This document shows, in pieces, positions 33,343 to 45,532 of a stretch of DNA of 64,000 nt (position 1 is its first letter; every line of letters begins with the position of its first letter). A program made the translations under genes and the position numbers. The stretch comes from Haberlea rhodopensis (lineage: Eukaryota; Streptophyta; Magnoliopsida; Lamiales; Gesneriaceae): the NCBI GenBank assembly GCA_907163345.1, contig CAJQUN010000035.1, positions 4,709,973 through 4,773,972 of the forward strand, in the 5' to 3' direction. The notes beneath the pieces were generated by a model. It was not told the origin of the DNA. It searched no databases and was given only the letters and a program-made list of their open reading frames with translations.

Positions 33343-35647
33343 CTCAGGCTATTTTTATAGGAAGCTTGCTGAGAGAACAGATCATTCAGTCCTCGCTGAA
33401 GGCTGCCGATACTGGCTGTCATCTTCTCTTTGAATGAATCAAAGTCCAAAGCTGTAAGCCTCTGACCTTGATGAACTTCTATAACACGTTGAGAGAGTGA
33501 CAGGCAGTTGTCAGATAAGTGATGAAGGGTCCTTGCCAGGGATGGAGGTGCATCAGATAGTCGGCTTGGAGAGTGATCGGATGATGACAATGCATGATCA
33601 TCTTCTTCAGCAATCGGTACAAGTGAAGATACAGCAGCTTGGTGACCTTCGGACCGGATCAAAGTGACCAGAGCCGAAGAAAATGCTTGTATGAAAGCCA
33701 TATCTTCATCTAATTGGACTGGAGGAGTGCTGGGTCTGGAGGGCTCCTCAATTTGTAGAGCTGCAACAACTGTGGACACCACCTGATCCGGATCGACGAA
33801 CTTTGGTGCGCCAACTGTTGCAAGTTCTGCAGTTGGACTGATTTGAACGTGGGAGACTGATGATCCCAAAGGAATAGATGTTGTTGGAGAGTCCAACAAG
33901 ACATTCAATGGTTCATCTTCTGTAGCAGACGGAGCATTAGGCAATGGCTGCTCCGCTGTCTGATCGGCTACTAGTTCTACAGTCTGATCTGCTGCGCGAT
34001 CTGCTGGCTGATCTGCTGCGCGATCTGCAGTCTGGTCTGCTGCTCCAGAGGGAATAACCTCAATGAAAGGTTCTGCCAGAGTCTTGCTTGCAGAGGGATG
34101 ATCCGGACTGGTTTATGGAGTGGATATGCTGATTTTCTGTCGTTGAAATCGGACAGCTAAATGGAGAGCATGAATATCCATCTCTAATTGAGCAATAACA
34201 GCCCCATCATCTCTGGCAGTTGGAGCATTCGGATCGAAGTTCGCTTTCTTAGCAGCTAAGAGCAGAGTCGCCAGTCTGAATCTTTGATTGGCCTTAAATA
34301 GCTCTTTGCGCTGCACAGCAATCCGAACATCATCGGTCTCTGTCCCCTTCAGAACTTCTTCTTCCATTTTCTGAAGGCGTCTGAGTTTGCCGAAGAACAT
34401 CTCAATGTGGTTGATCGTTCTGTACTCGACGTACTCATCAAAAACCATAATGAGCTCCTTCACTTGCTCTTCAACGTCCTCCATAGCAATGACAATTGCT
34501 GTCTGCGCTGCAGATTTGGGCTTAGAGGAGAGTGGTTCAGAGAGAATGGCTTTGCCCTTGCCGGTGGAGGAAGGGGACTTGATCCCTGATTGGGTATAGT
34601 CTCCCAACTCAGTGATAACAATCCCTTTGACCACGGGAATGGCAGAGGGGACTCGGATGGTTACTTTGGGTGCACTGGTTGAAGTGGTTAAAATTTGGGT
34701 TGTGGGGTGGGGTGCAGGGGTGGCTTTTGTTGGAGGCAATTTGGGTAGTGTTTTGAGAGGTAGAGTTTTGATTGGTTTGGTAATCTGGGTTCTTGGCTTC
34801 TTGGGAAGGGGCTTGGCTGGTGGCGAGGGAGCAGACTGAGTGTCTTCAGAGTCAGTCTGGATAGTTAACTTTCGCTTGACCCGAGGTTTGCGAGCAACGG
34901 CCTGTTCTTCTCCATTCTCAATCTTGACTGCCACCAGATTGGTAGGAGTAGGTGGAGCACTCTTGGACTTCAGCAGTGCTAGCCCTTTGGAGTTGAGAAT
35001 TTTGAAGGGACTCAGAGCAGACTGCTTCCCCAGCTCAATGGCCAAAGTTTCCAGTAGCTTGCTGAGAGGAACAGCAAAGCAGACGGCCTGTTTGGAGGCA
35101 ATCACTGTTTCCATCAGGACTCCAAATAGAATCACGGACCAGTCATCTTCTGTCCGGAAACATTAGCAGCCATGGCCCTGAACTTCTCGGCAGTGACGGC
35201 GTCAAAACTTCCAGCTTTGCCCAATAATGGCTTGCCCACAATTTCGCACATCACCTAGAAATGAAAGAGCATTTCCTTCTTTTTGAATGAGGGCTGCAGG
35301 CGGTGGCCAAATATAGAAATCTTCCCCTAAAGAGCTGTGAGAGAAGCTTGAGGAATCTGCCCAAACTCAGTCAGTCCGGAGTTGGGAAGACCAAAGGTCT
35401 TGGCCAGCGTCATCGGCGAGATTTCAAATGTTTTGCCCTTTACAGAGGTGGAGATAGATGTCTTCTGGGATACATCATTGGCAAACATTTCACGAATCTC
35501 TGATTTGTAAACCACCGTGCCACACTCCAGAAAATTCCGTAATCCAGATTATTCCAAAGCTCGGAAAATGGAGACCATCTCTGCATCTTCAGCCCTGTAA
35601 ATATCATTGAACTCAACGGAGAGAGAGTTGTGAGTTATGGTAGCCAT
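33343..35647 (-). pseudogene. ORF3 of copy C, N-terminal and middle part, broken
   Basis: Starts MATITHNS at 35647. It has a TAA near 35551 in place of a Ser codon, a frame change near 35150, a long frame 35135-34113 (globular end, Lys-rich and Pro-rich linker), and a further segment 33944-33348 that runs into the nested LTR. Its G-box/TATA module is at 35755-35782. Same protein type as ORF3 of A and B, with no visible membrane segment. Confidence 0.72.
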
Positions 35648-36052
35648 TTGAGTAAAATGGAAGAATATACGAAGAGTTTTGAGAGGTTATGAGAGAGTTA
35701 GAAAGCAGACAGCGGTAAATGGTAAAAAGTGAATGAAAATGAAATGTTCAGCCCGCTAAATAAGAGAGAGAAGACACGTGTCTTTATCTCGAAGACTGAT
35801 AATTAAATAATTCAAAATAAACGGTCAGGATAAAAGAAAGAAAAGGCGGTTAAAATTTGCAATCAGTCCGGGCTGTTTTTGTTTTAATAAATACACAATA
35901 AAGGATTTATTGTCCAGACAGATCATAGGATAACATCAGATTGACATAGATCGGTCTGAAAGTTCGGACCGGTCTGTGTCTTTCTGAACATTGTATTATC
36001 GATCTGTGCCAACAACAATCTTTAAACGCGAAAGAAGAAAACATCTAAACTA

Positions 36053-38347
36053 TCAAGATAGGTCAATTAAACCAAGAATTTGACGGAAATAATTAAACTT
36101 AGCCTCAGGGAGCGGTTTGGTGAAGATGTCTGCTGCTTGCTGCTTTGTTGAGATGTGCTCGATCCGAATCTCCTTTTTGCCAACATGATCTCGAATAAAA
36201 TGATGTCTTATATCAATATGCTTTGTTCGAGAGTGCAGAACTGGATTATATGTTATAGCGATTGCACTTGTGTTGTCTCAAAATATCGGAGAGTCAAAGC
36301 TTGGATGCCATAGTCTTTGAGCTGGTGTTGAATCCAGAGCATTTGAGCGCAACAGCTTCCAGCGGCAAGATATTTTGCTTCAGCTGTAGATGTGGCAATT
36401 GATGTTTGCTTCTTACTGAACCAAGAGATCAATCTTTCACCTAGAAATTGACATGTTCCACTGGTGCTTTTACGATCAATCTTACAGCCAGCGTAGTCTG
36501 CGTCTGAATATCCGATCAAGCTGAAGTTAGAATCTTTGGAGTACCAAAGACCAACGTTCTGACCCTTTCAAGTATTTCAGAATACGCTTAGCAGCAATAA
36601 AATGTGATTGCTTTGGTTCTGACTGAAATCTGGCGCACATACAGACTGAGAACATAATATCAGGCCGGCTCGCTGTAAGATATAAGAGCGATCTGATTAG
36701 TCCTCTATACATAGTCACTTCGACTGTCGTTCCCCCTTCGTCTTTGTCTAACTTGATTGTAGGACTCATTGGAGTGGATGCAGTTGAGCATGTTTCCATT
36801 CCGAATCTCTTAAGCAGCTCTTTGGTATACTTGGTTTGGTTGATGAAAATACCATTGCTGAGTTGTTTGACTGGGAGACCCAAGAAGAATGAGAGTTCTC
36901 CCATCATGCTCATCTCAAACTGTCCCTGCATCAACTTGGAAAATTTCTCGCATAGTTTGGGGTTAGTTGACCCAAAGATTATATCATCAACATAAATCTG
37001 AACTAACAGGGTATGTTCCCAAATTTAAAGAGAGTTTTGTCAACTGAGCCGATCTGAAAATCATGGTTCAGCAGAAATTGAGATAGAGTATTATACCAGG
37101 CTCTTGGTGCTTGTTTCAGACCATATACTGCTTTATTCAGTAGATATACATGATTAGGGAATGACTGGTTCTGAAATCCAGGAGGTTGCTCAATGTAAAC
37201 TTCCTCCTGAAGCTTACCATTAAGAAAGGCGCTCTTGACGTCCATCTGATATACCTTGAAGTCTTTAAAGGCAGCATATGCAAGAAAGATTCTGATTGCT
37301 TCAAGTCTGGCGACTGGTGCAAATGATTCATCGAAGTCAATTCATTCTTCTTGTCGGAATCCTTGTGCCACCAGTCTGGCCTTGTTTCTAAGCACAGTTC
37401 CATCTGCGTCCAGCTTGTTTCTGAAAACCCATCTGGTTCCAATAACAGGCAGATCGCTTGGTCTGGGGGTTAGACTCCAAACTTGATTTTGTTCGAATTT
37501 ATTAAGCTCTTCTTGCATGGCCTTAATCCAGTTGAAATCAGTCAGAGCTTCATCGGTCTTCTTAGGTTCCAGAGTTGAGATGAAGGCAGCATGAGTGAAC
37601 TCATCCATCATCTGTCCTCTGGTTCTAATCGGTGCAGAGGGACTTCCAATCACTAGATTAGGTGGATGCCTCTTAGTCCATCGATAGCTTGACTCTGTCT
37701 GGTCCAGCCGGATGAGTAGTAGTAGCGGTATGATCAGCATCTTCTTTGATATGAGAGTTTGGATCATCCGGATCGGCTCGATCTGAAGAAGCTTCATTGC
37801 CTTGATCCGATCTGGCTGGCACTTCAGGTTCTGGTGGATTGTCTCTTGACCTGTTAGCTACAATCTCATCATCACTGTTAGCTTCGAGATGGATGTTTTC
37901 CATCTGATTTTGAATTGATTCTTTGTTACCCTCAACACACAAAGATTCATCAAAAACTACATGAACTGATTCTTCTACAGTTAAGGTTCGATTATTAAAA
38001 ACTCGATAAGCTTTGCTAGTTGATGAATATCCTAAGAATATTCCATTATCTGACTTAGCTTCAAATGCTGTAAGATGATTCTTACCATTGTTGTGAACGA
38101 AGCATTTACAGCCAAATACATGAAGGTGAGAATAGACGGTCTGTTACCAGTCCATATTTCATATGGAGTGAGATTCAGCTTCTTGTTAATCATAGACCGA
38201 TTTTGAGTGTAGCATGCAGTATTCACAGCTTCTGCCCAGAACTTTTGTGAAATTCCAGAATCAGCAAGCATTGTTCTTGCTGCTTCTTTGAGCGTTCTGT
38301 TTCTTCGTTCTGCCACTCCATTCTATTGAGGAGTTCGAGCGGCTGAA
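36053..38347 (-). pseudogene. pol remnant of copy C (integrase end, RT, RNase H)
   Basis: Begins inside integrase at SAARTPQ with the same TAG as copy B, then MAERRNRTLKEAARTM (38316 on). Frameshifts occur near 38130 and 37697, a TGA near 37342, an 8-bp loss near 37020 just before the YVDD motif, and further small indels near 36560 and 36296. RT phrases FLNGKLQEEVYIEQPPGF and KQAPRAWYN and RNase H phrases SDADYAGCKIDRKSTSG are recognisable. Protease and the first integrase catalytic Asp are gone, so this copy could not transpose by itself. Confidence 0.88.
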
Positions 38348-38355
38348 AACTGTCA

Positions 38356-40335
38356 TCAAACATAATTATTGTTGGTACCCAATCCTATTTTGGGTCCAGA
38401 ACGGATTAGCCCTTTGGGAACCCACACTTGTATCAGCTTTAATGGCTTGTGTGTGTGTGGTGTGCTGTGAGCTGGTCTGTTTCGATGTTGTGTGTGATAA
38501 TGTGTGCGATATGGAAACCTTTGATTCTCATGGGGTAGTCTATATCTTCGTTGAACTGGTTTTGAATTGTAGTAATTGTATTGTCTTCCTTGCCTTCGAT
38601 CTTGCACCCTTAGATTTGGTCTGAAAGACGCAAAGCTTGCTGGTGCCTTTTCTTTGGCTTGGTTGACATATCCAATTCCTTTTCTCAAACCTTGATTCAC
38701 GAAAGAGACTCCCGTTTGAATCGTAGTTGCTTCAGTCTCATATACTGTGCTGGATTTAACAAATGTCATTTGTTTGATTTTGTTCTTTACCAGCAACAAT
38801 TCAGATTCATCTTTGGTGGATTCTTTGGTGTCAAAGCCTATGCCGGTGAAATCACCAACGTTTCTTTGTACCTCTTGTAATTCTTCCAAAGATGTTCTGG
38901 ATTTTGTCCATGTTTTGAATATATGAGAAAGCTTAGCATTTTGTGTGCTAATTCTCTTATTTTCTTTATTGAGCTGATCATAGGAGATTTTCAGCTTATT
39001 CAGCTCGATCTGGAGATTGTTGCACTCACCCTGCTCAGAGCAGCTTGGTTTGTTGTGCTCATCCATTTGATCATTGACTTTAGCTTTATTTTTCTCAAAT
39101 GATTCAGCTAAGATCCTATAATCATTAGCCATGTCTTGCAGTGCGGACATGAGCTCTTCACGTGTAAATTCATTTGAGTCAAAATCAAATACCTCGTCTG
39201 AATGACTCATCTCTTCGTCTGCCATTAGACATTGAATATCTTCTTCGCTTTCGCTGGAAGAATATTCGGAGCTTTCTGAATCGGAGTCAGTCTGAGCCCA
39301 CTTGCTGTTTCCTTCTTCAGCTACTAGGACCTTTTGGGATTTTCCATGATTTTTGCGGTCTTTGTAGTGCTTCTTTTTCCTGTCATCGCGATGCTTCTCC
39401 TTCCGTTCTTCTTTCTTCGGTCTGGTGCAATCTGCAATGAAATGTCTGGTCTTACCACAATTGTAGCAAGCCTGATCATTAACAGCATCGTCCTTTCTTG
39501 ATTTATAATGAGAGGGTTTAAAATTCCTCTTATTTTTAGACATGAATTTACCAAATTTCTTGATAAATAAGGACATAGCATCATTACTTATCTGTTCGAC
39601 AGATCGATCTGATGTGGAGGCGATCTGGTCTGGAATAGCTGCCAGTGCTTTGTTTGGTTGAGAGATGAATGGCTCTGCTTCACCTCTGCTTATCAGTTCG
39701 AACTCATATGCTTTAAGATCTGCGAACAGATCATGAAGTTTGACCTTGTTCAGATCTTTGGACTCCCTCATTGCAATGGTCTTAACATCTCATTCTTTTG
39801 GCAGGGCTCTCATAACTTTCAGAGCGATCTCTCTGTTTGAGTATTCCTTGCCCAGACCATTCAGTTCATTAATGATACCAGTGACTCTTTCATCAAACTC
39901 ATTTAGAGTTTCTCCACTCTTCATCTTTATGCTCTCAAATCTTTGAAGAGCAACAGTCAGCTTGTTTTCTTTGGTCTGGTCGTTGCCTTCACATAGCTGT
40001 GCTATCTTCTCCCAAATTTCTTTGGCAGTAGAGCACATTTTGATTTTGCTGAACATGTTCTTGTCCAATGTTTTGAACAAGATGTCTTTGGCAACATTGT
40101 CGAGATTTGCTTTCTTTCTTTCCTCATTCGTCCAGAGGGATCTGTCCTTCTCTACCATTTGTGGTTCTCCACCAGTAATGGCGACTGCTGTATTGACTTT
40201 CAGAATCTTCATTGGTCCATCAGTGATGACGAACCACATATCGTCATCCTGAGCTGCCAGATGAGCTTGCATTCTGATTCTCCAGTCATCATAGTCTTCT
40301 TTTGAGAACATAAGAATTTTGTTGAATGATGCCAT
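38356..40335 (-). pseudogene. gag of copy C, one stop codon
   Basis: Starts MASFNKILMFSKEDYDDW at 40335 and keeps a single frame of about 660 codons to 38356, interrupted only by a TGA at 39790 where A and B have Trp (PKEWDV). The zinc knuckle reads CYNCGKTRHFIADC, with the Gly before His changed to Arg. One extra A near the end (CCCAAAATAGG) carries this copy past the TAG used by A and B, adding about ten residues before a TGA. Confidence 0.88.
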
Positions 40336-40384
40336 CAGCTCAAGTGTCTTTGTGCTGATTAAGATGACCTGCTCTGATACCACT

Positions 40385-41550
40385 TGTTAGGATCGGTCCG
40401 GAGTGTTTAGAGGGGGGGTGAATGAACACTCCTTGTAAAATTTAATCCCTTGTGATTTCTTTCGGATTAGTGAAAGAAATCTGTTTCTTAATCAACTCTT
40501 TTATAGAACAGACCACTGAATGTATAAGTGCGGAACGGTCTGTTTTTATATTTGTAAGAACGGCTCGATGGCTTGGATGGAAGAACGAGTGCAGAAAGAT
40601 AAGACACAGGATATGTTTCTGGAAGTTCGAAGGTGGTGTAATCCTTCTACGTCTCCCCTTCTTCCAATTAAGGGAGGTTTCTACTAGAAGACTTTGATTT
40701 ATACAATCCTGTTGTACAAACCCGATTCAGCTGGATTTACCTCACTACCAGACTGAAACTCCTAGTCACTCGATCTGTTCAGACACTCTCTGTCTGACAG
40801 TTACAATTTGTTTCTCACTTTTATTTTTCAATACAGAATACACAAGATGCGCACAGTGATCCTAGATGATCAAATATTACAATGTAATCATGCTTAAGAA
40901 TAATTTCAGCTCGAGAGATTCTGAGCTTGAACGCTTGTGCTGTTTTTTGATTGATCAGCGAGAGTCTTGTATATTTATATGTATTGTTGTTGCATCCTTT
41001 TATAGTTGCATGTACCAACGACATTATTTCCCTTAATGTGCAACTCTTGACTCTGCTTAATCTCTGAGTAAGCTACAGTCTTCTTCTTCAGGATACTTGC
41101 CGTTCTGGTTCATGCTTTCGGCGACTGTCAGGTAAGCTCTTCTTTGTCTTCTTACCTTTTATGGTAATCTCCAGTCTTTGGTCCTTTGTAGCATTAATTG
41201 CGACATTAAATGCTACAATAAATAGCCGTTAATGATTCGGACTGAAGAGCCACTCTTTATGCATCCTTGACTGCTCTGATCTGATAAAGATTGAGATCGA
41301 TCTGAAGCTTCGATCTAGTCAGTCTGATATCCATCGATCCGGTCTGATATGTGATATGCCTTATCAGCTTGTTCTGTTTTGAGCTATCGATCTGGTCAGT
41401 CTGATTACCCTCGATCCGGTCTGATATGCTTTGTCATCTTATCAGCTTGATCTGTTTTGGGCGATCGATCTGGTCAGTCTGATTTCTCTCGATCCGGTCT
41501 GATATGTTTTGTCATCTTTAAAATCTCATCGATAAAGTTCGGAACTAACA
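40385..41550 (-). repeat. 5' LTR of copy C
   Basis: 1166 bp, near-identical to 29084-30254, with only seven G in the variable run. Followed by target duplication gatta. Confidence 0.95.
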
Positions 41551-41877
41551 GATTATTTCAAGACAATTCAAACCACTCCTACAATTTTTTATGATTAAAT
41601 AAATATAGTTCCATAGAAATTTTTTTTTAACAAATGTAATTCAACGGAAGCTTTTTCTTAGCAAAATGGTCTTAAAACCATTTTTCCATTTTAGAAAAAA
41701 TAGCAGCGTGTATATGACGGTTCAAAAATAGAGCTCCACATATCGTCATATGTCACTATGTGCACTTCACATGTCTGTTCCATTAGTTTCTTTAATTGAA
41801 AAGTGGTCTTAAGACATTTTCATTTAAAAAATTTATTTTTATGCTACTAAATGGTTAGTTCTAAAAATTTGAAACCC

Positions 41878-42835
41878 ATGCGACTAGATGTACCAAGATT
41901 TTAAGGTGAAAATGTTTCTGCTTGGATTTCAAGAATTCAACACTACTTTGATTTCTACCATACCCCGGATCCGCAATGGTTAAGCATCGCTTATTTCCAT
42001 TTGGATGGAGATGCTCTTGACTGGTTGGATTGGATGAACAAAACTCAATTCTTTGCTAATTGGCATGAGATCTTATCTCTTGTGGAAAAATGGTTTGGGC
42101 CGTCAGAAAATGAAGATTCTTGTGGAAAATCAGGTCAAATTGATGCAAACTAGTGTAATAGCAGATGATCACCACATGTTTGATAAATTGTCCAACACTA
42201 TTATTGGTGTTCCTGAGCCCGCGACTGCTAGTTTCAAAAGAGATTCCAGAAATACCACCCAGGAGGAGAAGCACGACAACAATGAAGAAGAAACTAATAC
42301 AGGGGATTTTAAGATTGTGGAATCAATCGCTAACGGAAATGGATTATTAGGTGGCTGTAGAGATAAGATAGTAAGGCTAAAAAGTGAAACATTGTTGCAA
42401 TTCCAGGAAGTCGAGCTGCAACATCATGAGACAAAATCTCTTGGTGTTCCTTGGGTTCTTGCTGTAACTCCCATATTTTCCATTAGTGCACGTCAGCAAA
42501 AGGAAGCTATTAATAAAGTTGATCAGGCATATCAACCATCTCATAGCACAACCATGGTCATCAATTCAGTATTAGCAGCTAGTGCAATGCAGCCCACCAT
42601 GAAAATAACGAAAAAAAATTGAGAGGTCGATCTATCAAATATTGGTTTACACGTTGCAGGTGGAAAAAACTCCTTGGAAAGCTCTTGCATCTTTCGATGC
42701 ATATGTCCAACTTCACACCTTGAGGACAAGGTGTCTTTCAAACAGGAGGGTAATGATACGATGGTGAACACAACCACAAACAAGAGAGTAAGGAGCAGAT
42801 TGAGTAGCTTGGAGGAGTGCGTGGTTGAGTTTTAA
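41878..42835 (+). pseudogene. Gypsy (chromovirus-type) gag-pol end fusion remnant
   Basis: 41878-42154 reads as a Retrotrans_gag domain (MRLDVPRF, stop at 41902, then SAWISRIQHYFDFYHTP, WLSIAYFHLDGDALDWLDWM). A 190-codon frame follows (42053-42622) with no motif I know. 42700-42835 reads HLEDKVSFKQEGNDT...EECVVEF, the usual C-terminus of Reina-type chromovirus pol. Protease, RT, RNase H and integrase are missing, so this is an internally deleted relic. A possible LTR end (ctctaaca) is at 43035. Confidence 0.6.
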
Positions 42836-43035
42836 CTGAATTGTATTAAACTGTATATAGATTTGGGAGTTGGGAGAGGTTAAAAGGAGGGAAATGCTTA
42901 TGGATGCACGCACATTTTGAATGAAAATTGAAATAAAACTCTGTCCCCTTCATCTAAAGTTTCTAGACAATTTCTATCTTATTTCTTATTGTTTCTTAGG
43001 AGGAGATTAGTGATCTCGAATTCGTCACTCTAACA

Positions 43036-43859
43036 GAGGCCATTTATGGGATTGGTAAAGCCAAATGTGTTCTAAGTAAATTCTAATATATATGAATTAG
43101 AATTTATTTGTTATTATTTGAATGAACGACATCACAGCTCTTTGTGCATAAATATTTATGCTTATTCTCTCCAGGTCATGCATGCATGTGTTTCTTTTTC
43201 TTTTTTCTTTTTTTAATTACATGCGTGTGTCTCTAATATTATGACCAGAAAACTTTATGCAGGCCATTGCATCAATCCCATATTAAGACAATTCTTTAGA
43301 ATAATAACAGGTCATTAACTTCTACATATAATTATTTTCACAATTTAGATTCCTAATATTTCATGATAGGGCAGGGGCAAAATACATGTTCATATATTAA
43401 AAATATTATACCTCTATACTACACTTTTGCCTTCATATTTAAAAATCTTACACATTTGCTCCATTTAATAAAAATCCGATAATTTTGTCCTCCTCAACCA
43501 AAAGGTTAGATCCGCCGCCTCCTATGATATTAAATTTTCTATTACTAGCACTAAGAAAAGGCATTATCAAATGTAAGAAAAGATTGTGATTTGACAAAGG
43601 CCATATATCTGATTAAGCTTAGAATTCTTTCATAATAGGAGAAATTAGCACCAAATCTTTCCATATTTAACATCAGCGGTGTACATAATAAAGGGTCCCA
43701 AGAAGAACATATTCTGGATTGCTAGTATGCGGCTAACAAGAAGGAAAATTTGTGCCATGGACTAGTATAAAAATCACTGCCACCAGGTTGTAATTCAAGA
43801 CAGAAATTTTACAATATAAATAAATAAAACCAGGTTTACTAAATCCAGGAAGAAGAAAG
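43036..43859. other. Upstream region of the thioredoxin gene
   Basis: AT-rich. A TATA-like tataaataaata lies near 43816, about 45 nt before the ATG; its role is uncertain. No other feature recognised. Confidence 0.35.
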
Positions 43860-44485
43860 ATGGGTGCCAGTGTCTCAACTGATATTAACCAGACCGCTAA
43901 ATATCGATCGCCATCAATCAAGAAGGGCCAAGTTATTGCGTTTCACTCATCAACGAAGTGGAGAATTCATTTTGAATCCGCAAAACAAACTTCAAAACTT
44001 GTATATGTTCTAAAATTTTCCCAATGTTATTCTAAATCTATGGCAGTTTCAATTCTATCAGGGATTTTCTAATAATTTCTCTTTCTGTTGAAGATGGTGG
44101 TTGATTTCACAGCTTCTTGGTGTGGGCCGTGCCGTTACATTGAACCTGCAGTTAATGAATTTGCAGTGAAATATACAGATGTCGACTTCATCAAGATTGA
44201 TGTGGATGAGTTGTTTGTATGCTATATTATGCTCCTAATTGTTTTTACAATCAAAATATAGTTCTATAAACACATAAATGCTAAGAATCACGTTTTGTAC
44301 AATCCAAAATCTAGTTTCTCAACTCGGGTTTTCGATTGGAATTGTGACTGCAGGATGTGGCACAAGATTTTGGGGTGCAAGCAATGCCAACTTTCTTGCT
44401 GATAAAGAGCGGGAAGATAGTTGATAAGTTTGTGGGGACAAAGAAGGAAGACCTACAAAAGAAGATTGAGAAACACAGATTCTGA
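43860..44485 (+). CDS. Thioredoxin h, subgroup II, three exons
   Basis: Small dithiol-disulfide oxidoreductase that reduces target proteins. Exons 43860-44000, 44094-44216 and 44354-44485, all phase 0 with GT-AG introns, give 131 residues, normal for the family. The active site WCGPC is at residues 56-60 within VVDFTASWCGPC. The buried Asp (VVDF), cis-Pro (AMPTF, residue ~100) and C-terminal KKIEKHRF helix are present. The N-terminal extension begins MGASVS, with Gly2 fitting N-myristoylation, a known trait of subgroup II h-type thioredoxins that places them on membranes. The first intron falls just before MVVDF, a position I recall as conserved in plant h-type genes. Sequence is closest in my memory to TRX h2, with h7/h8 as alternatives. 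The gene looks intact. Confidence 0.93.
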
Positions 44486-44809
44486 GAGCGGACCTAAGCA
44501 CCATGACTCTTTTCAATACCTTATCTTGATAAAATAAACAGTATTGCCATGCATGTATTTGGTTCTTGTATGACTCATGTATTCTCACTTGAGAATCTAA
44601 CGTGATCAGTTTGGTTTCATTTTCTATATTTCTACGAAAATATTGTATCAAAATGTACTTTTTGAGATGGAATATCAGAGTTTGATGAATATTTTGTCTT
44701 GTAATGTTTTATTTTTAGACGAAGTATTCTCTCTGTTAGCAACTATGTGAAGTCATACTTAATTGATAACACGTTATTCAAGTATATTTAAATTGAGTAC
44801 AGATAGATA
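44486..44809. other. 3' flank of thioredoxin gene
   Basis: Contains AATAAA-like signals (44527-44534) suited to polyadenylation; nothing else seen. Confidence 0.4.
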
Positions 44810-44814
44810 ATAAT

Positions 44815-45166
44815 TGTTAGGGAATAACAATTGCCTCTGCTTTGTGATCGGTCGAACACGTGGCGCTTGTGCCAGTGTATGGTTGAAAAGATTGATGTTG
44901 CGCTATTACCCTTAACTATAGTTATTGGTAAAGCGATAAGCGCTCGATCCTACAATTGGTATCAGAGCCAAGGTCTCGTGTTCGATTCCCATGAGTTGCA
45001 GAGAGTGCAATTATTGGGGGAGGGATTGTTAGGGAACAACAATTGTCTCTGCTTTGTGATCGGTCGAACACGTGGCGCTTGTGCCAGTGTATGGTTGAAA
45101 AGATTGATGTTGCGCCATTACCCTTAACTATAGTTATTGGTAAAGCGGTAAGCGCTCGATCCTACA
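44815..45166 (+). mobile_element. TRIM (terminal-repeat retrotransposon in miniature), 352 bp
   Basis: Two 140-bp LTRs (44815-44954 and 45027-45166) begin TGTTAGGGAA and end GATCCTACA, with only a few differences. Between them are a tRNA-Met PBS (tggtatcagagcc, 44957-44969) and a PPT (ttgggggaggga, about 45014-45025). An exact target duplication ataat flanks it (44810-44814, 45167-45171). No coding capacity. It lies between the thioredoxin and CRR28-like genes. The LTR does not look like the 5S-RNA-bearing Cassandra family. Confidence 0.93.
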
Positions 45167-45171
45167 ATAAT

Positions 45172-45532
45172 AGTGTAAAATTAAAAAAAATATTGATCAC
45201 ATGGAAGGAGTCTTTTCATTACTAGTCCCAAACTTTTAGAATCAATCAAATATAGTCTAAAAAAATAGTGTCAAGCATTGTTTTTAATCAATACTAGTTT
45301 CAAACTTATTTTTAAACAAAAGTGGTCTCAAAGCCCCATATTCAATTATGGGACCACTTTCGTTAGAAATTAAATTATGTGCGACTAAATTTGTTAAACT
45401 GATTTGAATAATTAAACTTTAATATTTTGAATAATGATTTATATATTGTATGAAAAAGTTTATAAAAATTTATAAAAATCTTTTATAAATCTGTTTAATT
45501 TTATAAAAAACAATAGTCGCCGAATTTGAAGA
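45172..45532. other. Upstream region of the CRR28-like gene
   Basis: AT-rich; no clear TATA position decided. Confidence 0.35.

Larger units (their letters stand above)
29079..41555 (-). mobile_element. Sirevirus-like copia element, copy C, with nested LTR and internal deletion
   Basis: LTRs at 29084-30254 (1171 bp) and 40385-41550 (1166 bp) bound the element. The target duplication gatta is exact (29079-29083 and 41551-41555). A 2643-bp LTR sits in ORF3 (30700-33342). About 870 bp covering protease and most of integrase are missing at 38347-38352. Copies B and C lie only 174 bp apart, same orientation. Confidence 0.95.

Noticed and set aside
43860..44072. 70-codon single-exon small protein
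   Set aside because: Only the first 47 codons are exon; the rest is intron of the thioredoxin gene, as shown by GT-AG sites and continuity of the thioredoxin fold in the next exons.
44957..45005. tRNA-like stretch (tggtatcagagcc...gtgttcgattccc)
   Set aside because: It is the PBS and following core of the TRIM; no acceptor stem or anticodon arm can be formed.
44815..45166. Cassandra-type TRIM with 5S rRNA promoter
   Set aside because: The LTR has no 5S A-box/C-box-like sequence that I recognise.
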